A stretch of DNA of 64,000 nucleotides. Origin: Theropithecus gelada. Lineage: Eukaryota; Chordata; Mammalia; Primates; Cercopithecidae. Positions within the stretch are counted from its first letter, which is position 1, and every line of letters starts with the position of its first letter. The notes under the pieces were generated by a model that saw only the letters and a list, made by a program, of their open reading frames with translations, searched no databases and was not told the origin of the DNA. Position numbers and translations under genes: made by a program. This document shows, in pieces, positions 10,336-22,508 of the stretch. The DNA lies in NCBI RefSeq assembly GCF_003255815.1, contig NC_037680.1:21602843-21666842 (forward strand). Reading direction: 5' to 3'.

Positions 10336-10702
10336 AATTGCTTAGTTGATAGATTGCAAGTTAACTTGAGATTATATGTGGAGGAGCTCCCCAACTTAAA
10401 TTTACAGGCAACGTGTATTCCATTTAAAAGTCTTTAAACTCTCTTAGGTTGTTTAGCATGCATCATCTTGCCAACAGTTTGGTGTGCTGTTATTGAGAAT
10501 TTTCAGATCACTTTAGAAAGTTGTAAAAGTTTAAGATTAAGACTTTTTATTTTCTTTTGTTTCTTTTGTCGGCGTTAAACATTTTTGACACATCTGTAGG
10601 AAATTTCTCAAATATTACCTTTTCTGCTATTTACACTCAATAAATAATTAAGCAAAACAATTTCAAGAAACTGATCTTTAATGTGAGCAGGACTATATCT
10701 TG

Positions 10703-10751
10703 AGTCTTCAACATGAGGACAATCTATAGAATTGTCCTCATGTTGAAGACT
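10703..10751. repeat. Perfect 21-bp inverted repeat, 7-nt spacer
   Basis: The left arm at 10703-10723 (starts AGTCTTCAACATGAGG) is the exact reverse complement of the right arm at 10731-10751. The spacer is CTATAGA. The arms have balanced composition, so the match is not due to low complexity. Confidence 0.97.
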
Positions 10752-10771
10752 TAAGAAATCTAGATTTCTTA
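10752..10771. repeat. 20-bp perfect palindrome
   Basis: TAAGAAATCTAGATTTCTTA equals its own reverse complement and begins at the base after the preceding hairpin ends. Confidence 0.97.
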
Positions 10772-11520
10772 GAAATGTAGATTTCTGTCAGACTATGTGT
10801 CCTTAGAACTGAAGCTCATTCTCTTGTTCAACCTTGGAGCTGAGCCTAGTTAGCTCAATGCCTGTGCTTATTGTTCTGTTCTCTCCCTATTATACCATCA
10901 GCCTTCTAAAATCAGCTTCATTTCCTGGAGAAGGTTAGCAGCCAGCTCAACCAATATTGGTCCCAGTGGGCCTTAATAAAGCTAGCTTTAATAAAGAAAG
11001 ATAATATAAAGTGACAACTACAGGATTCCACAGAGAGCTAGTCTGTTATCAAAACACACTTCAGATTTTCTTTCCTTTACTGACTTCCTTCTCCTCGTAG
11101 AGTTAAGAAGAGAAAGAATTGAAGGTAATTTGTAACTTACATTTTCTTTCCAACATGAGAATTTGATTTCCATATAATTCTTGAGGCAAGAATTTTTATA
11201 ATCTTTTTGAAGATTTTTGGTGGTTCTGGGATTCCATCCAAACCAGACCATTGTGTATCAAGAAAACTAATGTTAGCAACATATGTTAAGCCCAAACATA
11301 GGCAATGATCAAAATATTTTAAAACCATATACCTTTCCCACTAGGGTGAAAGCTTGCTTTTCTGTAGTCAAGAGATAGAACCTGACTTAACAAGATCTAG
11401 CATATCCCTTACCTTTCTCTTGCTAAATTAAAATATTCAAAAAAGGAAAACTATAATAACTCCTGTGCAAAATAATAAATGAGCTCCTTTCAGAGATTTT
11501 CTTCAATTCATTAAAAATGG

Positions 11521-11940
11521 TGTTATGAGCTGAGTTTTGTTCCCCAAAATTCATTTTGAAGGCCTAACACCTAGCACTTTCCAATGTGACTGTACTTGGA
11601 GATAGGGTTTTTAAAGAGGTAATTTAAGTTAAGCTGAGGTCATAGGGTGGATCCTAATACAATGCTACCATTGCCCTTAAAAGAAGAGCTGATTAGGAGA
11701 GAGAAACACAGATGGAAAACCATGCGAAGACACAGGGAGAAGGCCGCCATGGGTCAAGCCAAGGAGTGAAGCCTCACAAGAAACCAATGTTTCTGATACC
11801 TTGGTCTTGGAATTTTAGGCTCCAGAGCTATATGACAATACATTTCTTTATTGTATTTCTATATGTCATATTTCTATAGATTGGATTTAAGCCACCCAAT
11901 CTGTGGTACTTTGTTATAGCAGCCTTAGCAAACTAAATCA
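11521..11940 (+). mobile_element. MLT1-type MaLR solo LTR
   Basis: It begins TGTTATGAGCTGAGTTTTGT, passes GAGGTAATTTAAGTTAAGCT, GACACAGGGAGAAGGCCGCC, TTAAGCCACCCAATCTGTGG and TACTTTGTTATAGCAGCCTT, and ends ...AAACTAAATCA. This is the whole MLT1A/B LTR plan. AATGG before and GATGG after are compatible with the 5-bp target duplication of this class. No internal region is attached. Confidence 0.9.
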
Positions 11941-11945
11941 GATGG

Positions 11946-14900
11946 GAATCCGTAAGATATTAAAAGTTAGTTTCAAGGAGACAATGAAGGCCAGAGGTAT
12001 GAATAGGCAGTCAGAAGCAATGACATAAATTCACTAATAGATGCAAAACTGGTTAACAGTCTGCATGGTATAAAATGTGTAACATTTGGGGTTATCTTTT
12101 CTACAGGGTAGAAATCAAGTATATTTTGACAAAATTCATTTGCATTACTGTGTACAATGAACATTTTCATTACTATGATTTTTCTGTTAGTTTATTTTTA
12201 TTCCTAAAAACTTGTAAAGTAGTTTAACTACTAGAAAGTCAATAAAAAGTGCACACTTCTATTGCACCAGGTATTCTTCCAAGAATCTACTAGACAAAAC
12301 TCATCACTCCACTGAAAGGATGCCCCGTCATCTCTTTTGACAATTTCCAAGCATTGTAAAATTTTTATTAACATTCCACAACCTCATTCCTTGTACATAT
12401 CTTTCATCTCATGAATGTAACCATACAACCAAATATACCTTATAATATGTATTTCCTAAGTACAGTTATCCTGCATTCAGTAATATTTGTGAGGGTAGTT
12501 TGCTTAATACATCTATGTACAATGACAGTAGGATGCAAGATCCTTCTGGGTCCTGAATGAATCTCCTCTTCCACTACCCTGGCCAAGATGTAGACTTCTT
12601 CCATTGGTTATTAGCTGATATTTAGAAGCTTTGTCATGCCCAGATGCAACATACAATTATTCCACATACATGCAAACATCAGATCCTCACAAAAATAATC
12701 AACCTGCTCATACACCTCAATAAAATTGATGAAGCCACTTATACAAATATAAATCTGTGTTGAATTGTATTACTATTTTGAAAGAATTAAATTCATATTT
12801 TCGTGATCATACTAGTTTCTTCAAGCATAAGAGTCATGACAGTTGGAAAAGAGGTGGGATGTAGTATTATAAGAGAAATATATATATAGGATTTAGAAAA
12901 GGGAGGTGTGAGACAATAATCAAGCTTTATCCGCTATAGATGATTACTAAGATCAACCCAGCCTTTATACCATATACTCCTTGGTTTTATTCATTCATGA
13001 CATGATGTATTTTTCACATCACAGGGCAATATTAATAAAAATAAATAAAACTTCCAGGACCCTCTAATAATCACCCTAAGGCAGAAATATCCTGCAGTAG
13101 AACATTTACAGATATCACAGAAACTAGGTAAACTTTAGTACATCATTATCACAGACTTTCTGCTTCCTTCTCTCAGAGTCCACTTTGAGCACTTTGCCAA
13201 CAGGTCAAATGATAGGAACACATAGGAAATGCCAAATTCCCTAATTTCTTTTTCTGAAAGGTTATGCTGTAGAGTTGGACTTTGTTTTTCCTATTTCAAA
13301 TTAAATTTTCTCAAGAAATTGAAATGTTATTTAAGTCACTCTAATGCCGGGTTTAAAAATCAAAGGCAACTGATAATTTGACTTGGCAATGATCTGTGAA
13401 GGACAATAATGAGTGTGGGGGAGATGAAGAACCTGAAGTTTTCAGAATGCCTTAAAATGGCATTGTTATTTAAAGTGCTGATCACTTAATGATTTTTTTA
13501 AGTTATTTTCTTGTTTAACCAAGGGAAGATTAAGCAGTGCCTTTCATCACATTCTTTCTTTCAAAGCATTGGAATTATCTTTTCTGTTCAGTTCATGTCC
13601 AGCTGCTGCCCTAATAAGCCCCACAAATGTGGCTTCACAGCTGTGCCAGCTGCTTGGGATCTTGGAGTTGAAACTTTTTCTCAGCACTCTCAGTGATTTG
13701 GGCCCAGATTTCAAGTAAACTGTCTCTTAATCCACAGTTGAAGCACATTGCCTTGTATAGAGACCACATGCAAACGAAAAATTGTTTTTCTAATTTTTAT
13801 GGTCTTTTTGGGGGGTCAAGGGGTGGGTGGAAGGACCTGTACCTTTCTTAGTATTGCTGGAATTATCTAAACTAATTTACCGACTTCTTAAAAGTAGGCT
13901 AAGGAGACGTGAAGTTAAATGATGTAACATTTGCATAGACCACGTGAAGCTAAACATCTGAGTGTTTCAAAATAATTCTATTCCCGTCCTCAACTATCCC
14001 CCAACTAACCTTGACAGTAGCCATAGCATGCATTAATCGACGTCTGTCCTTGGCACATCACCTTGAAATCCAAAGTTTGCTCTTTTTTGGCTTAACCAGG
14101 ACTAGCCTCACTGATGTTTCTTCAACCTTTTTCTTCACTGACTTTCTAACCACACAGAACAGTCTAGTATTACTCTCCTCATCCAGTTTCTCAGTTTTTG
14201 AGCCCTCAGAGAACATCTTATACTCTGAATCTTTGTGCCATCGCTCCCTAAAAAAACAAAGTTGTCTTTTTTTTTTTTTCCTTTCATAAGTTATCAACTT
14301 AGTACAAGGCCAAGTAATCTTATAAGTATATCTTATAAACTACGAAATTGATGCATGGCATCAGTTTGTGATCTTTATTTCTTCCATATTAACATTATAT
14401 TTGCATCATTTTGTTGTTTACCAGATTATGAGTTTCTTAAGGTCAAAATAATGTCTTTTTTACATTGTTGTCACCAAAATTAAGCAGTCAGGGAGTTTTT
14501 AAATGTAAATTTTAATCTGAGCTAAACATTTAAACTTAACTGGGGCTTGTTCTGTCTTAACCCAAATATTGTTATTAAAACAACAATTAAAATGAAATAC
14601 AAAATAATTATGATTAATAACACTTTAGCACCTGTCCTGCCTTCAGAGACAGAAATACGTTTTGCTGCTTAATCCAGAATTTTGTTTTATTAATTGGGTT
14701 GGCCAGGTTGAGTAGAACCATAACTGAAAAGACTTCAAAGGGGCTAGATGGATTTTCCCTGGAAAAACCTAAGAGCTTCTAAATAAATAAAAGTTAATTA
14801 TGAGAGCTAGAGTAGAGGGTTACTAGACAAAAGTCAGCAAATCCTGATTTTCGAAGAGTTTTTTTCAGAGTTTAGGAGATTAAAGAAAAAACATAATGAA

Positions 14901-14950
14901 ATCTTTTTGATATTTGTGACATTTAAGTCCAAACTTTCTCTGCATTCTTT
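11946..14950. other. About 3 kb with no recognised repeat or gene
   Basis: This is the longest stretch without an insertion I can name. Open frames are short (under 95 codons), lack domains, and overlap on opposite strands at 14011-14297. It may include very old repeats beyond my recognition. No splice-flanked exon candidate stood out. Confidence 0.35.
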
Positions 14951-14953
14951 CTT

Positions 14954-15306
14954 AGTGTATCTGAGCTTTTATAACAAAATATCATATATTGGGAATCACA
15001 AACAATAGAACTTTATTGCTGACAGTTCTGGAGGCTGGGAAGTTTAAGGTGAAGGCTCCAGCAGATTTGGTGTCTGGTGAGGGTTCACTCTGTGCCTTAT
15101 AGATGGCACCTTCTGGCTGTGTTTTTACATGGTGGAAGTGAAGAACAAACTCCATTGGGCCTCTATTTTAAGTGTATTAATCACTTTAATGAGGCCTGTG
15201 CCCTCATGATCTAACCACAATGATGGCCACATCTAATACCATCATTGTGGAAGTTAGGATTTCAACATATGAATTTGGAGGAGACACAAACATTCACACC
15301 ATGTAG
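14954..15306 (-). mobile_element. MaLR LTR (MLT1/MST-like)
   Basis: Reverse-complement hallmarks in order: ATAACAAAATATCATATATT, GACAGTTCTGGAGGCTGGGA, GATTTGGTGTCTGGTGAGGG, ATGAGGCCTGTGCCCTCATG and AGGATTTCAACATATGAATT. Confidence 0.82.
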
Positions 15307-15750
15307 CTTTTCAGGTTTTATTTTAATGTTGATGTTTCTCTTGCGTGTAGCCCCATACAGAAAACTAACTGAAAGACAAATCAATGCTATATAGATCGGG
15401 GGTATTGTTTGGTAATCCAATTTCTGTGGCAATGACAGTAGTGATGGTAAGAGTGCGGTAGGAGTGAGGAGGGGGTGGTTTTGTGGCCCTCAAATCATAC
15501 CATGTAAGTGACCATGTAAACCTGGTTCAACTCACCCTAAAAGCCTTCTAATATATTTTAAGCACTTCTCAAGAAACAATTTGGGTGAGTCATTCATTGA
15601 AGCAAACAAATATTTATCCACTTAAAATTTACTGTACAGATACTTTATATGAACGCTACAATTTGCTAAATGTTAGATTTTATAAGTTACATTATTTTTC
15701 TTCTTAGAAAAGCAATATACATATGCTATAATTTTAAGAAAACAATATAG
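15307..15750. other. Unassigned sequence
   Basis: No supported feature. Confidence 0.3.
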
Positions 15751-15754
15751 AAAA

Positions 15755-16545
15755 TGTGGTAAGGTAGAAAGATATTTGGTCTTTGTCCTCAGTTCTTGGC
15801 ACAGAGCTCCTAAAACCCTTAGAATTCCTTTACTGGTAAGATGTGGAGGGGAATCTTTTATTCAATGAGGCATTCTTGGTGGCCTGACCCCGAGATAGTT
15901 TTAGGAAGGGGGCTGATCACCACAGAGACCAAAGCTTCACTAGAAGCTTGGAACTTTCAGCACCATCCCCAACTCCCAGGGAGGGGAGAAGGGGCTCAAT
16001 ATTGAATTAATCACCAATTGCCAATGATTCCATCAGTTATGCCTATATAACGAAGCCTCCATAGAAATCCCTAAATAACAGGGTTTAAAGAGCTTCCAAG
16101 TTGATACCTTCCATGTGTCAGGAAGGTACTGCATAGCAGCTTCACAGGGACACAGGCTTCTACATTCAGGACCCATCTGTACCACACCATATATGTCTCT
16201 TTATTTTACTTCATTTTTAGTTTTTATTATAAACGGGTACACATAAGTACCTTCCTGAGTTCTGTGAGTTGTTCTAACAAATTATCAAAAGTGAGGAGGG
16301 GGTCTTGGGATCCCCTGCTTTACAGCCAGCTGTTTAGAAATATAGATAGCCTGGGACTTGTGACTGACGTCTGACATGAGAGCAGTCATGTGGGACTAAG
16401 TCCTTAAAACTTTGGAGTCTGATTATGACCATGTAGTTAGTGTCAGAATTGAATTGAAAGTTAGGAAACTCAGTTTATGTCAGTCAGAATTAGCTGGTGT
16501 CAGGAGGAGAAAACCTCTGGGAGACTGAAAAAATAATTCACAACA
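15755..16545 (+). mobile_element. Endogenous retrovirus solo LTR (family not named)
   Basis: LTR hallmarks: CAATTGCCAATGATTCCATC, ATGCCTATATAACGAAGCCTCC, a CCTGAGTTCTGTGAGTTGTTC block, then TTTACAGCCAGCTGTTTAGA and CATGTGGGACTAAGTCCTTA. The same order of motifs recurs at 51.7-53.0 kb (TCGGTGAGTCATTCTAGCAAA, TTGTGGGACTGAGTCCTTTT), so the two belong to one family. I recognise the type but cannot fix its name; ERVL or class I are both possible. Boundaries are approximate. No internal viral genes are attached. Confidence 0.65.
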
Positions 16546-16937
16546 TCACGTACTCCCTAGGTAAGCAAAGTTAAAATATGTAGATCGATGTGTAGATACA
16601 CATACATATACCTCTCTCAAACGCACATTCATGTACACAGACAAATAGTCTTATAATAAATTAAGACTATACATATAGATTATTTTATTATCAATGCATA
16701 GTCATTGAAAATAATTTTTAATGAAATAGGATGTCATTTACTTAACTAATATGAACTATCACATTTCAAGGCATCATGAGTAATTATAAGTGCTAAACCA
16801 GACTAGTACTCTTTGCTGTGACATCTTAAGGCAAACAAACTGTACCAATAAAAATATAATATCACAAAAGTTGAAAAAATAGTAAACTTGGGTAATTCAT
16901 TATACTTTCTCTTTTCTTCCAAACTAAAATGTGAATT
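16546..16937. other. Unassigned AT-rich sequence
   Basis: No supported feature. Confidence 0.3.
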
Positions 16938-17192
16938 GGCCTGGCATAGTGGCTCATGTCTGTAATCTCAAAACTTGGGAAGCCAAGGTGGAAAGATCTC
17001 TTGAGCCCAGATGTTTGAGACCAGGTATGGTGGTATGTGCCTATAGTCCCAACTACTCAGGAGGCTGAGGTGGGAGGATCACTTGAGCTCAGGAGGTAGA
17101 GGCTGCAGTGAGCTGCGATTGTGCCATTCCACTCCAGCCTGGGCAACAGCAATGGAGTGAGACACCATCTCAAAAATAATAAATAAATAAAA
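16938..17192 (+). mobile_element. AluJ-like SINE with internal deletion
   Basis: It begins GGCCTGGCATAGTGGCTCAT and ends in an ATAAATAAATAA tail. The stretch between TTTGAGACCAGG (about 17030) and TATGGTGGTATGTGCC lacks roughly 50 bases of the usual left arm/linker (the 'caacatagtgagaccccgtctctac' part). The right arm has GAGGCTGCAGTGAGCTGCGAT, an older-Alu (AluJ) form. Confidence 0.88.
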
Positions 17193-17199
17193 GGGATTG

Positions 17200-18055
17200 A
17201 GACATGACCATTTCTGTGAAATATATCTGATAATGATGTGAACAGGAGGCAGGGAAATACTGGGTAGAAGAGGGCACACTCCCTGGTGAGGGCTCTACCC
17301 TCAAGCTTCAGCCCAAAGTGAGAACTATCCCTGTCTTTTCCCACCTGAATGCTGTCATTTGGCCTGCCCCACCCCCTATCCTTTGCCCTTAAGAATCTCA
17401 AACCCCAGACTCAGCAGATATACACATACAGAAGAGAGAGTGTCTGAATGTAGAGGGAAGAAGAAGCAGTTGAACATCAGAAACTACAGTCAGAGAGGAG
17501 TCTGGCCAGAAACAGCCAGACTCCAGGGTAAGTTTATCTTCCCACTTCACCCCCTTTCCAGCTCCCCTTCTCACTCAGAGTCACTTCCACCATTCAATAA
17601 AGTCCTCCACATTTACAACCTTTCAATTCGTTTGTGTGACCTGATTCTTCCTGGACACCAGACAAGAGCTTGGGTGCCAAAGGGCAGGGTTTAAAAGGCT
17701 GTTATCCTGACTCTCCACTGATCTTGTTAACATGCAACTGGCCATGGACAGCAAATGCTAAAAGAGCAATGATTGTAACACACACCCTCTGGAGTTCTGG
17801 GGGTCACAGACACTGCCTTCCAGATGGCAGAGCTAAAAGAGCATTGTAACACACTTGGATGCTGCCGCAGGGCCCACACAGTCTGCTCCAGTCAGAGAGG
17901 AGTGACCAGCTAGCTCCAGCATTGGCCCACTCCAGTTCCTACACCCGTCCACTTGTGTGCTCCCTCCCATAAGGGATTGAGTGTGGCAGCCAAGTAAACA
18001 AGCCACCCTCTTCATGAGTTCCCTGAAGGTGTAAAGGGAACTCTCCCATATCAAT
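17200..18055 (+). mobile_element. Class I ERV solo LTR (MER52-like)
   Basis: The order is that of a gamma-retrovirus-type LTR. A U3 part holds CTGTCATTTGGCCTGCCCCA and a purine-rich block. A polyadenylation signal AATAAA lies at 17596-17601, followed by GTGACCTGATTCTTCCTGGACA. Then come two related segments sharing GCTAAAAGAGCA...TTGTAACACAC (near 17757 and 17832). The subfamily name is tentative. No gag/pol/env is attached. Confidence 0.65.
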
Positions 18056-18925
18056 AATACTAAAAAGTTCTTACTGTCTAAATTCTGAAAGTACTATGTT
18101 CCAAATTAACTTTCAGAGATTCTTTTATTTATCATACCTAGTGTCATTGAAACAAAATTTCCATTTATTTGAAAAGGAATACACAGAGGATTTGTGATGA
18201 CTGAATCTTCAGATAAACTGAGATTCTATTAATTAAAAGAGAAAGAAAGCATACATCAAATTCCTCATATAAACTAAAATCAATAGAATTTTGTCAGATT
18301 GAATTAAACAATATTTTATTATTTACTTGAAATATTATCTAGAGTGGTTAAATGATTTTATTTATTTTTTAACCTAAAAGTTTCTCTTTTTTTTTTCCTT
18401 TAACACGAGTATGTTGAGTCATATAATTTTTGACCAAAGGGGGACCTTACATATTGATCGAATATTTCTGAGGTTGTAGTACAGACTCCTTTGGGAAAAA
18501 TACTGCATTGCAATAATTTTTGAATCAACAGAGTGACTTGCACAGAAGTGTACATTATTTTATATGAATTAAATTCAATATGAGAAAATACTGTTCAAAG
18601 AAATTAAGCAATGTATCCAGTGATTCACAAAGACTTGTATGTAACTAGAATTTAGAATTTGTTTTTTAAAATACCAGACAACTAGTAGTAATAGTATACC
18701 AAACTCTGTCTTTTAACATATATGTCTTTAGTGATAAGAAGGTGTAACATATGACAGCTCTTACCTAATAAAATTCCACAGTGGCATGAATTTACTTGTA
18801 GCTGGAGTTCCATACTCAAATACCCAGACTAGATGAAATGGGTAAAGTAAGAGACAGAAGGCCAGTGTTGAGGGCCTAAGAATACATTGGATAAATGGAG
18901 GGAATTGTGCTAAATTGCATAACTC
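18056..18925. other. Unassigned sequence
   Basis: No gene or repeat family could be supported. Confidence 0.3.
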
Positions 18926-18929
18926 AGGT

Positions 18930-20840
18930 TATGTCTAAATAAGGCACCTGCTTCACAGCTCCAGGAAATCTTAGAGGTTTATTACTGCGGGGGATGGGGC
19001 AGGAAGTTGCCTCCTGTTCAATAATCAAAACAGACAAAAGAAAGAGTTTAGCTGCCTATGAGGAAAAAGGTCAGGGATGCAGACAGAAAAATCCCCACCC
19101 CCAAGACCCAGGAACACAGGTCTGTCTGTGACTGAGACTGAGCCAAGAGAATAGAGAACCCTCCTCCAATCCCAGCCCCCACAACATTGACATAAGCCTT
19201 CCATCAAGTAGCATGCATAATAAGCAACTACAGTCTGCTAATGGTAGAGGATCAAGAACATGAAGAGAGACCCCTATGTGTTGCAAGCATTCAGAGATTG
19301 CTGAAAGCTTATAGTAGAGCATGAATATTAAGAATAATTTCTCAGCATTGAACGAAACCGAAGTCTCTGCTGCACTGATGGTGACTATAGCAACAACAAC
19401 AAAAATCAATCTCAGAAACCTACTAATCGACTCAACTCACTACATTAGTGGCTGTCAGAAAAAGAATCATGTCCATTTCTGGTGTAAAGAATAGTTCTTT
19501 CAGCATCTACTCTTCTCTCATAATAATTAATACTCAATTAAACATTTTGAAGCACACTGAAAATAGAGTTTACTGTCAGATAAATCAAACAATAAAAAGT
19601 CTCACAATTGAAGACATATCAGATATATCAGATAGAGATTTTTAAATAACTATAAATAATATTTTAAAAGATAGGGTAAAAAAATCTGGAAAATATTCAT
19701 GAATAAATGGAAAATCTAGAAGAGACATGGAAATTATAAGAAATTGTCAATTAAAAATTATAAGAAAAAACCCCGCCATATCAGAGATAACATATGCCAT
19801 TAATAGAATAATCAGCTGACAGAAAACACTTAAGGAAAATCAGGAAACTTAGAACTAGGTCCATAGAAATTATCTACGCTGATAATTTACCACAAAGAAA
19901 ACAGATTGAGAAATGTATTAGATAACAAAACATCCATGGAAGCACAGCAAACAAAATAACATATGTAACTGGGGTCCAAGAAGGAGAAAAGAGAAAGAAT
20001 GAAGAAAAATGGATAGAGGAATAAAGGCCAACAATTTTCCAAAATTCATCAGAAACAAACACACAAGCAAAAAACAGAGATCCAAAGAGTTAAATAAAAC
20101 AGCAGGTTTAGAATCAATGAACACTGTTAAACATCTTACAATGCAGAGAATAGGTTTCTTACAACAAAATTCAAATTGTCTAACCAAAATATGTCACTGG
20201 TGCTGAGGATGACAAATTGCTCAAGAATTATCATGTAAAACATTTAAAGTGACATATCTAATAAGTCAAGAAAGACCCACCGGAATATATATATATATCA
20301 TATGAAACCCAATTTAAATATCAAGACACAGATTGGATAAAAAAAAAATGGCAAAATATGTTCCATGTAAACATTAACAATTTTAAAGTGGCATGGTTAT
20401 ATTAATAACAAAGTAGGTTTAAAACAAAACCTATTATCAGGTATAAAGAAAGAAATTGCATGATGATACAGGGCTTAATTCATTAAAGAACACATAATGA
20501 TTCTAAATTTGCATCTACCTAAAAAACACCAACAGGACAAGATTTAAAAACAGACAAGTCAAAAATTACAGTCAGTCAACTAAACACTTCACTCATTAAT
20601 TGACAAAAAAGTAGATGGACAGTTAGAAAAATATAGGCAACTCTAATAATACTATAATCAATATGACCTAATTGAAACTTATAGAGCACTTCAAACAACA
20701 AGAGGAGAATATACATGTTCAAGTGCACATGCAACATTCACCATGACAAGCAGATTTTGAGGACTTTAAAAATATCAACACATTTTTAAAAACGTAAATC
20801 AAACAATGAACCAATGGGATTAAAATGAAAATAAATAACT
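18930..20840 (+). mobile_element. Ancient L1M relic: 5' UTR, ORF1 and the start of ORF2
   Basis: CAAGACCCAGGAACACAGGT (near 19102) and GACTATAGCAACAACAACAA (near 19382) look like an old L1M 5' UTR. From about 19560 to 20300 the text resembles L1M ORF1 (GGGGTCCAAGAAGGAGAAAA, GGCCAACAATTTTCCAAAAT). From about 20340 to 20840 it matches the ORF2 5' end, including GACCTAATTGAAACTTATAG and CAAGTGCACATGCAACATTC of the endonuclease region. Frames are broken throughout. It stops at about 20840, where an L1 of the opposite strand begins. Confidence 0.65.
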
Positions 20841-20844
20841 TCAG

Positions 20845-21490
20845 GTAGTTCTACTTCTAATTTTTCGAGGACCTCCCATACTGTTCTCCCTAATGGTTGT
20901 ACTAATTTACATTCTTACCAATGGTGGAGAGGGGCGTCCCACTTCTCCAGATACAGGCCAGCATTTATTTTTTTGTCTTTTGGTAATAGTCATTCTAAAT
21001 AGGATGAACTCATATCTCTTTGGGGTTTTGATTTGCATGTCCCTGATAATTGATGATGTTGAGCATTTTTATATATGCCTGTTGCCTATTTGTATGTCTT
21101 CTTTTGAAAAATGTCTATTTGAGTCTTATATATTTTGATTATTAGCCACTTGCCAGATGCATAGTTTTAAGTTGAAAATACTTTCTCTCGCTCTATAGAT
21201 TGTCGCTTTACCCTGTTGATTGTTTCTTTTGCTGTGTAGCAGCTTTTTAGTTTGATGTAATCCCATTTATTTATTTATCTTTTGTTGCCTATTTTTTATC
21301 CAAAAAATCCTTGCCTAGACCAACATTATAAAGCGTTTTTTCTATATTTTCTTCTAATAATTTTATAGTTTTAAGTCTTATGTTTAAATATTTAATCTAC
21401 TTTGAGTTGATTTTTGTATATGATGAGAGATCTAGTTTAATTCTTCAGAATGTGAATGTCCAGTTTTTCCAGTATGTCTTCAAAATTAGT
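20845..21490 (-). mobile_element. Old L1 3' part (L1M/L1PB-like)
   Basis: This is the reverse complement of the L1 3' portion: CATACTGTTCTCCCTAATGG, GTTGATTGTTTCTTTTGCTG, CAGCTTTTTAGTTTGATGTA, TCCAAAAAATCCTTGCCTAG and TTTGAGTTGATTTTTGTATA in the expected order. It is in opposite orientation to the L1M relic on its left, giving a sharp junction near 20840. Confidence 0.75.
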
Positions 21491-21700
21491 AGTGTCATGA
21501 ATGACAATGAAAGATTAAAGAAACCAAAGCTTCTATGCAACGTGTATGAAATAAAATTTATTTTGTCTCCTCAAACATGTTCTTCTATCTGATTTTTTAA
21601 AATTTTATATGATAGCAATGTCATGTCCACAGTTACACAAAAGATCAATCAGAAGACAAAATTTTATTAACAACCTTATTTATTAACACTCTAAGTTTGT
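21491..21700. other. Unassigned spacer
   Basis: No supported feature. Confidence 0.3.
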
Positions 21701-22025
21701 AAGGTATTAAATTCTGCCCACTTTAACTCTGAAATATCACTCAAATTCACACACTTTCAAAATTTTTATCAAGATATATTAATAATTCAAGCATCATACA
21801 ATTCATGCACTTAAGGTATAAAATACAAAAATTTTACATATGTTTACAGAGTGGCGCCACCATCATCCTAATCAATTTCAGAATATTTCATCATCTCCCT
21901 GAAACGAGTATTGATTGTTACTCACTCCCCACTCCCACCTAAGCCATCCCTCTTCTCAGGCAAATTAATCTACTTTTTGTCTCTATGGAGACAAAATGCC
22001 TCTACTGGACTGCTTATATAAGTAG

Positions 22026-22097
22026 AATCATATAACATATAGTTTTTTCTGACTTGCTTCTAATCATATAATATATAGTCTTTTCTTACTTGCTTCT
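22026..22097. repeat. 36-bp tandem duplication, two copies
   Basis: Copies at 22026-22061 and 22062-22097, both beginning AATCATATAA and ending CTTGCTTCT, differ at 3 of 36 positions. The unit lies within L1M 3' UTR sequence that has it once in the family. Confidence 0.95.
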
Positions 22098-22201
22098 CCC
22101 ATGTAACATTATTTTTTCAATGTTTATCCATGTTGTAGCACATATCAATACTTCATTTTTAGCTAAGTGATATTCCATTGTATGGCTATATAGACCACTT
22201 C

Positions 22202-22508
22202 TTTTTTTTTTTTTTTTTTTTTTTTTGAGACGGAGTCTCGCTTTGTCACCCAGGCTGGAGTGCAGTGGCCGGATCTCAGCTCACTGCAAGCTCCGCCTCC
22301 CGGGTTTACGCCATTCTCCTGCCTCAGCCTCCCAAGTAGCTGGGACTACAGGCGCCCGCCACCTCTCCCGGCTAGTTTTTTGTATTTTTTAGTAGAGACG
22401 GGGTTTCACCGTGTTAGCCAGGATGGTCTCGATCTCCTGACCTTGGGATCCGCCCATCTCGGCCTCCCAAAGTGCTGGGATTACAGGCTTGAGCCACGGC
22501 GCCCAGCC
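22202..22508 (-). mobile_element. Young AluY-type SINE, Old World monkey (AluYR-like) variant
   Basis: This is a complete, little-diverged Alu in reverse orientation: T-run, then GAGACGGAGTCTCGCTTTGT, and ending GGCTTGAGCCACGGCGCCCAGCC. The variants CCACCTCTCCCGGCTAG followed by TTTTTTGTATTTTTTAG, and GGCTTGAGCCAC, are those I associate with cercopithecoid AluYR subfamilies. A perfect 15-bp target duplication GACCACTTCTTTTTT flanks it (22193-22207 and 22509-22523). Confidence 0.93.

Larger units (their letters stand above)
10336..11520. other. Unassigned sequence containing two adjacent palindromes
   Basis: No repeat family or gene is recognised. The block carries the perfect inverted repeats at 10703-10771, listed separately. 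The short minus-strand open frames near 11018-11328 overlap each other in two frames and have no domain. Confidence 0.35.
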
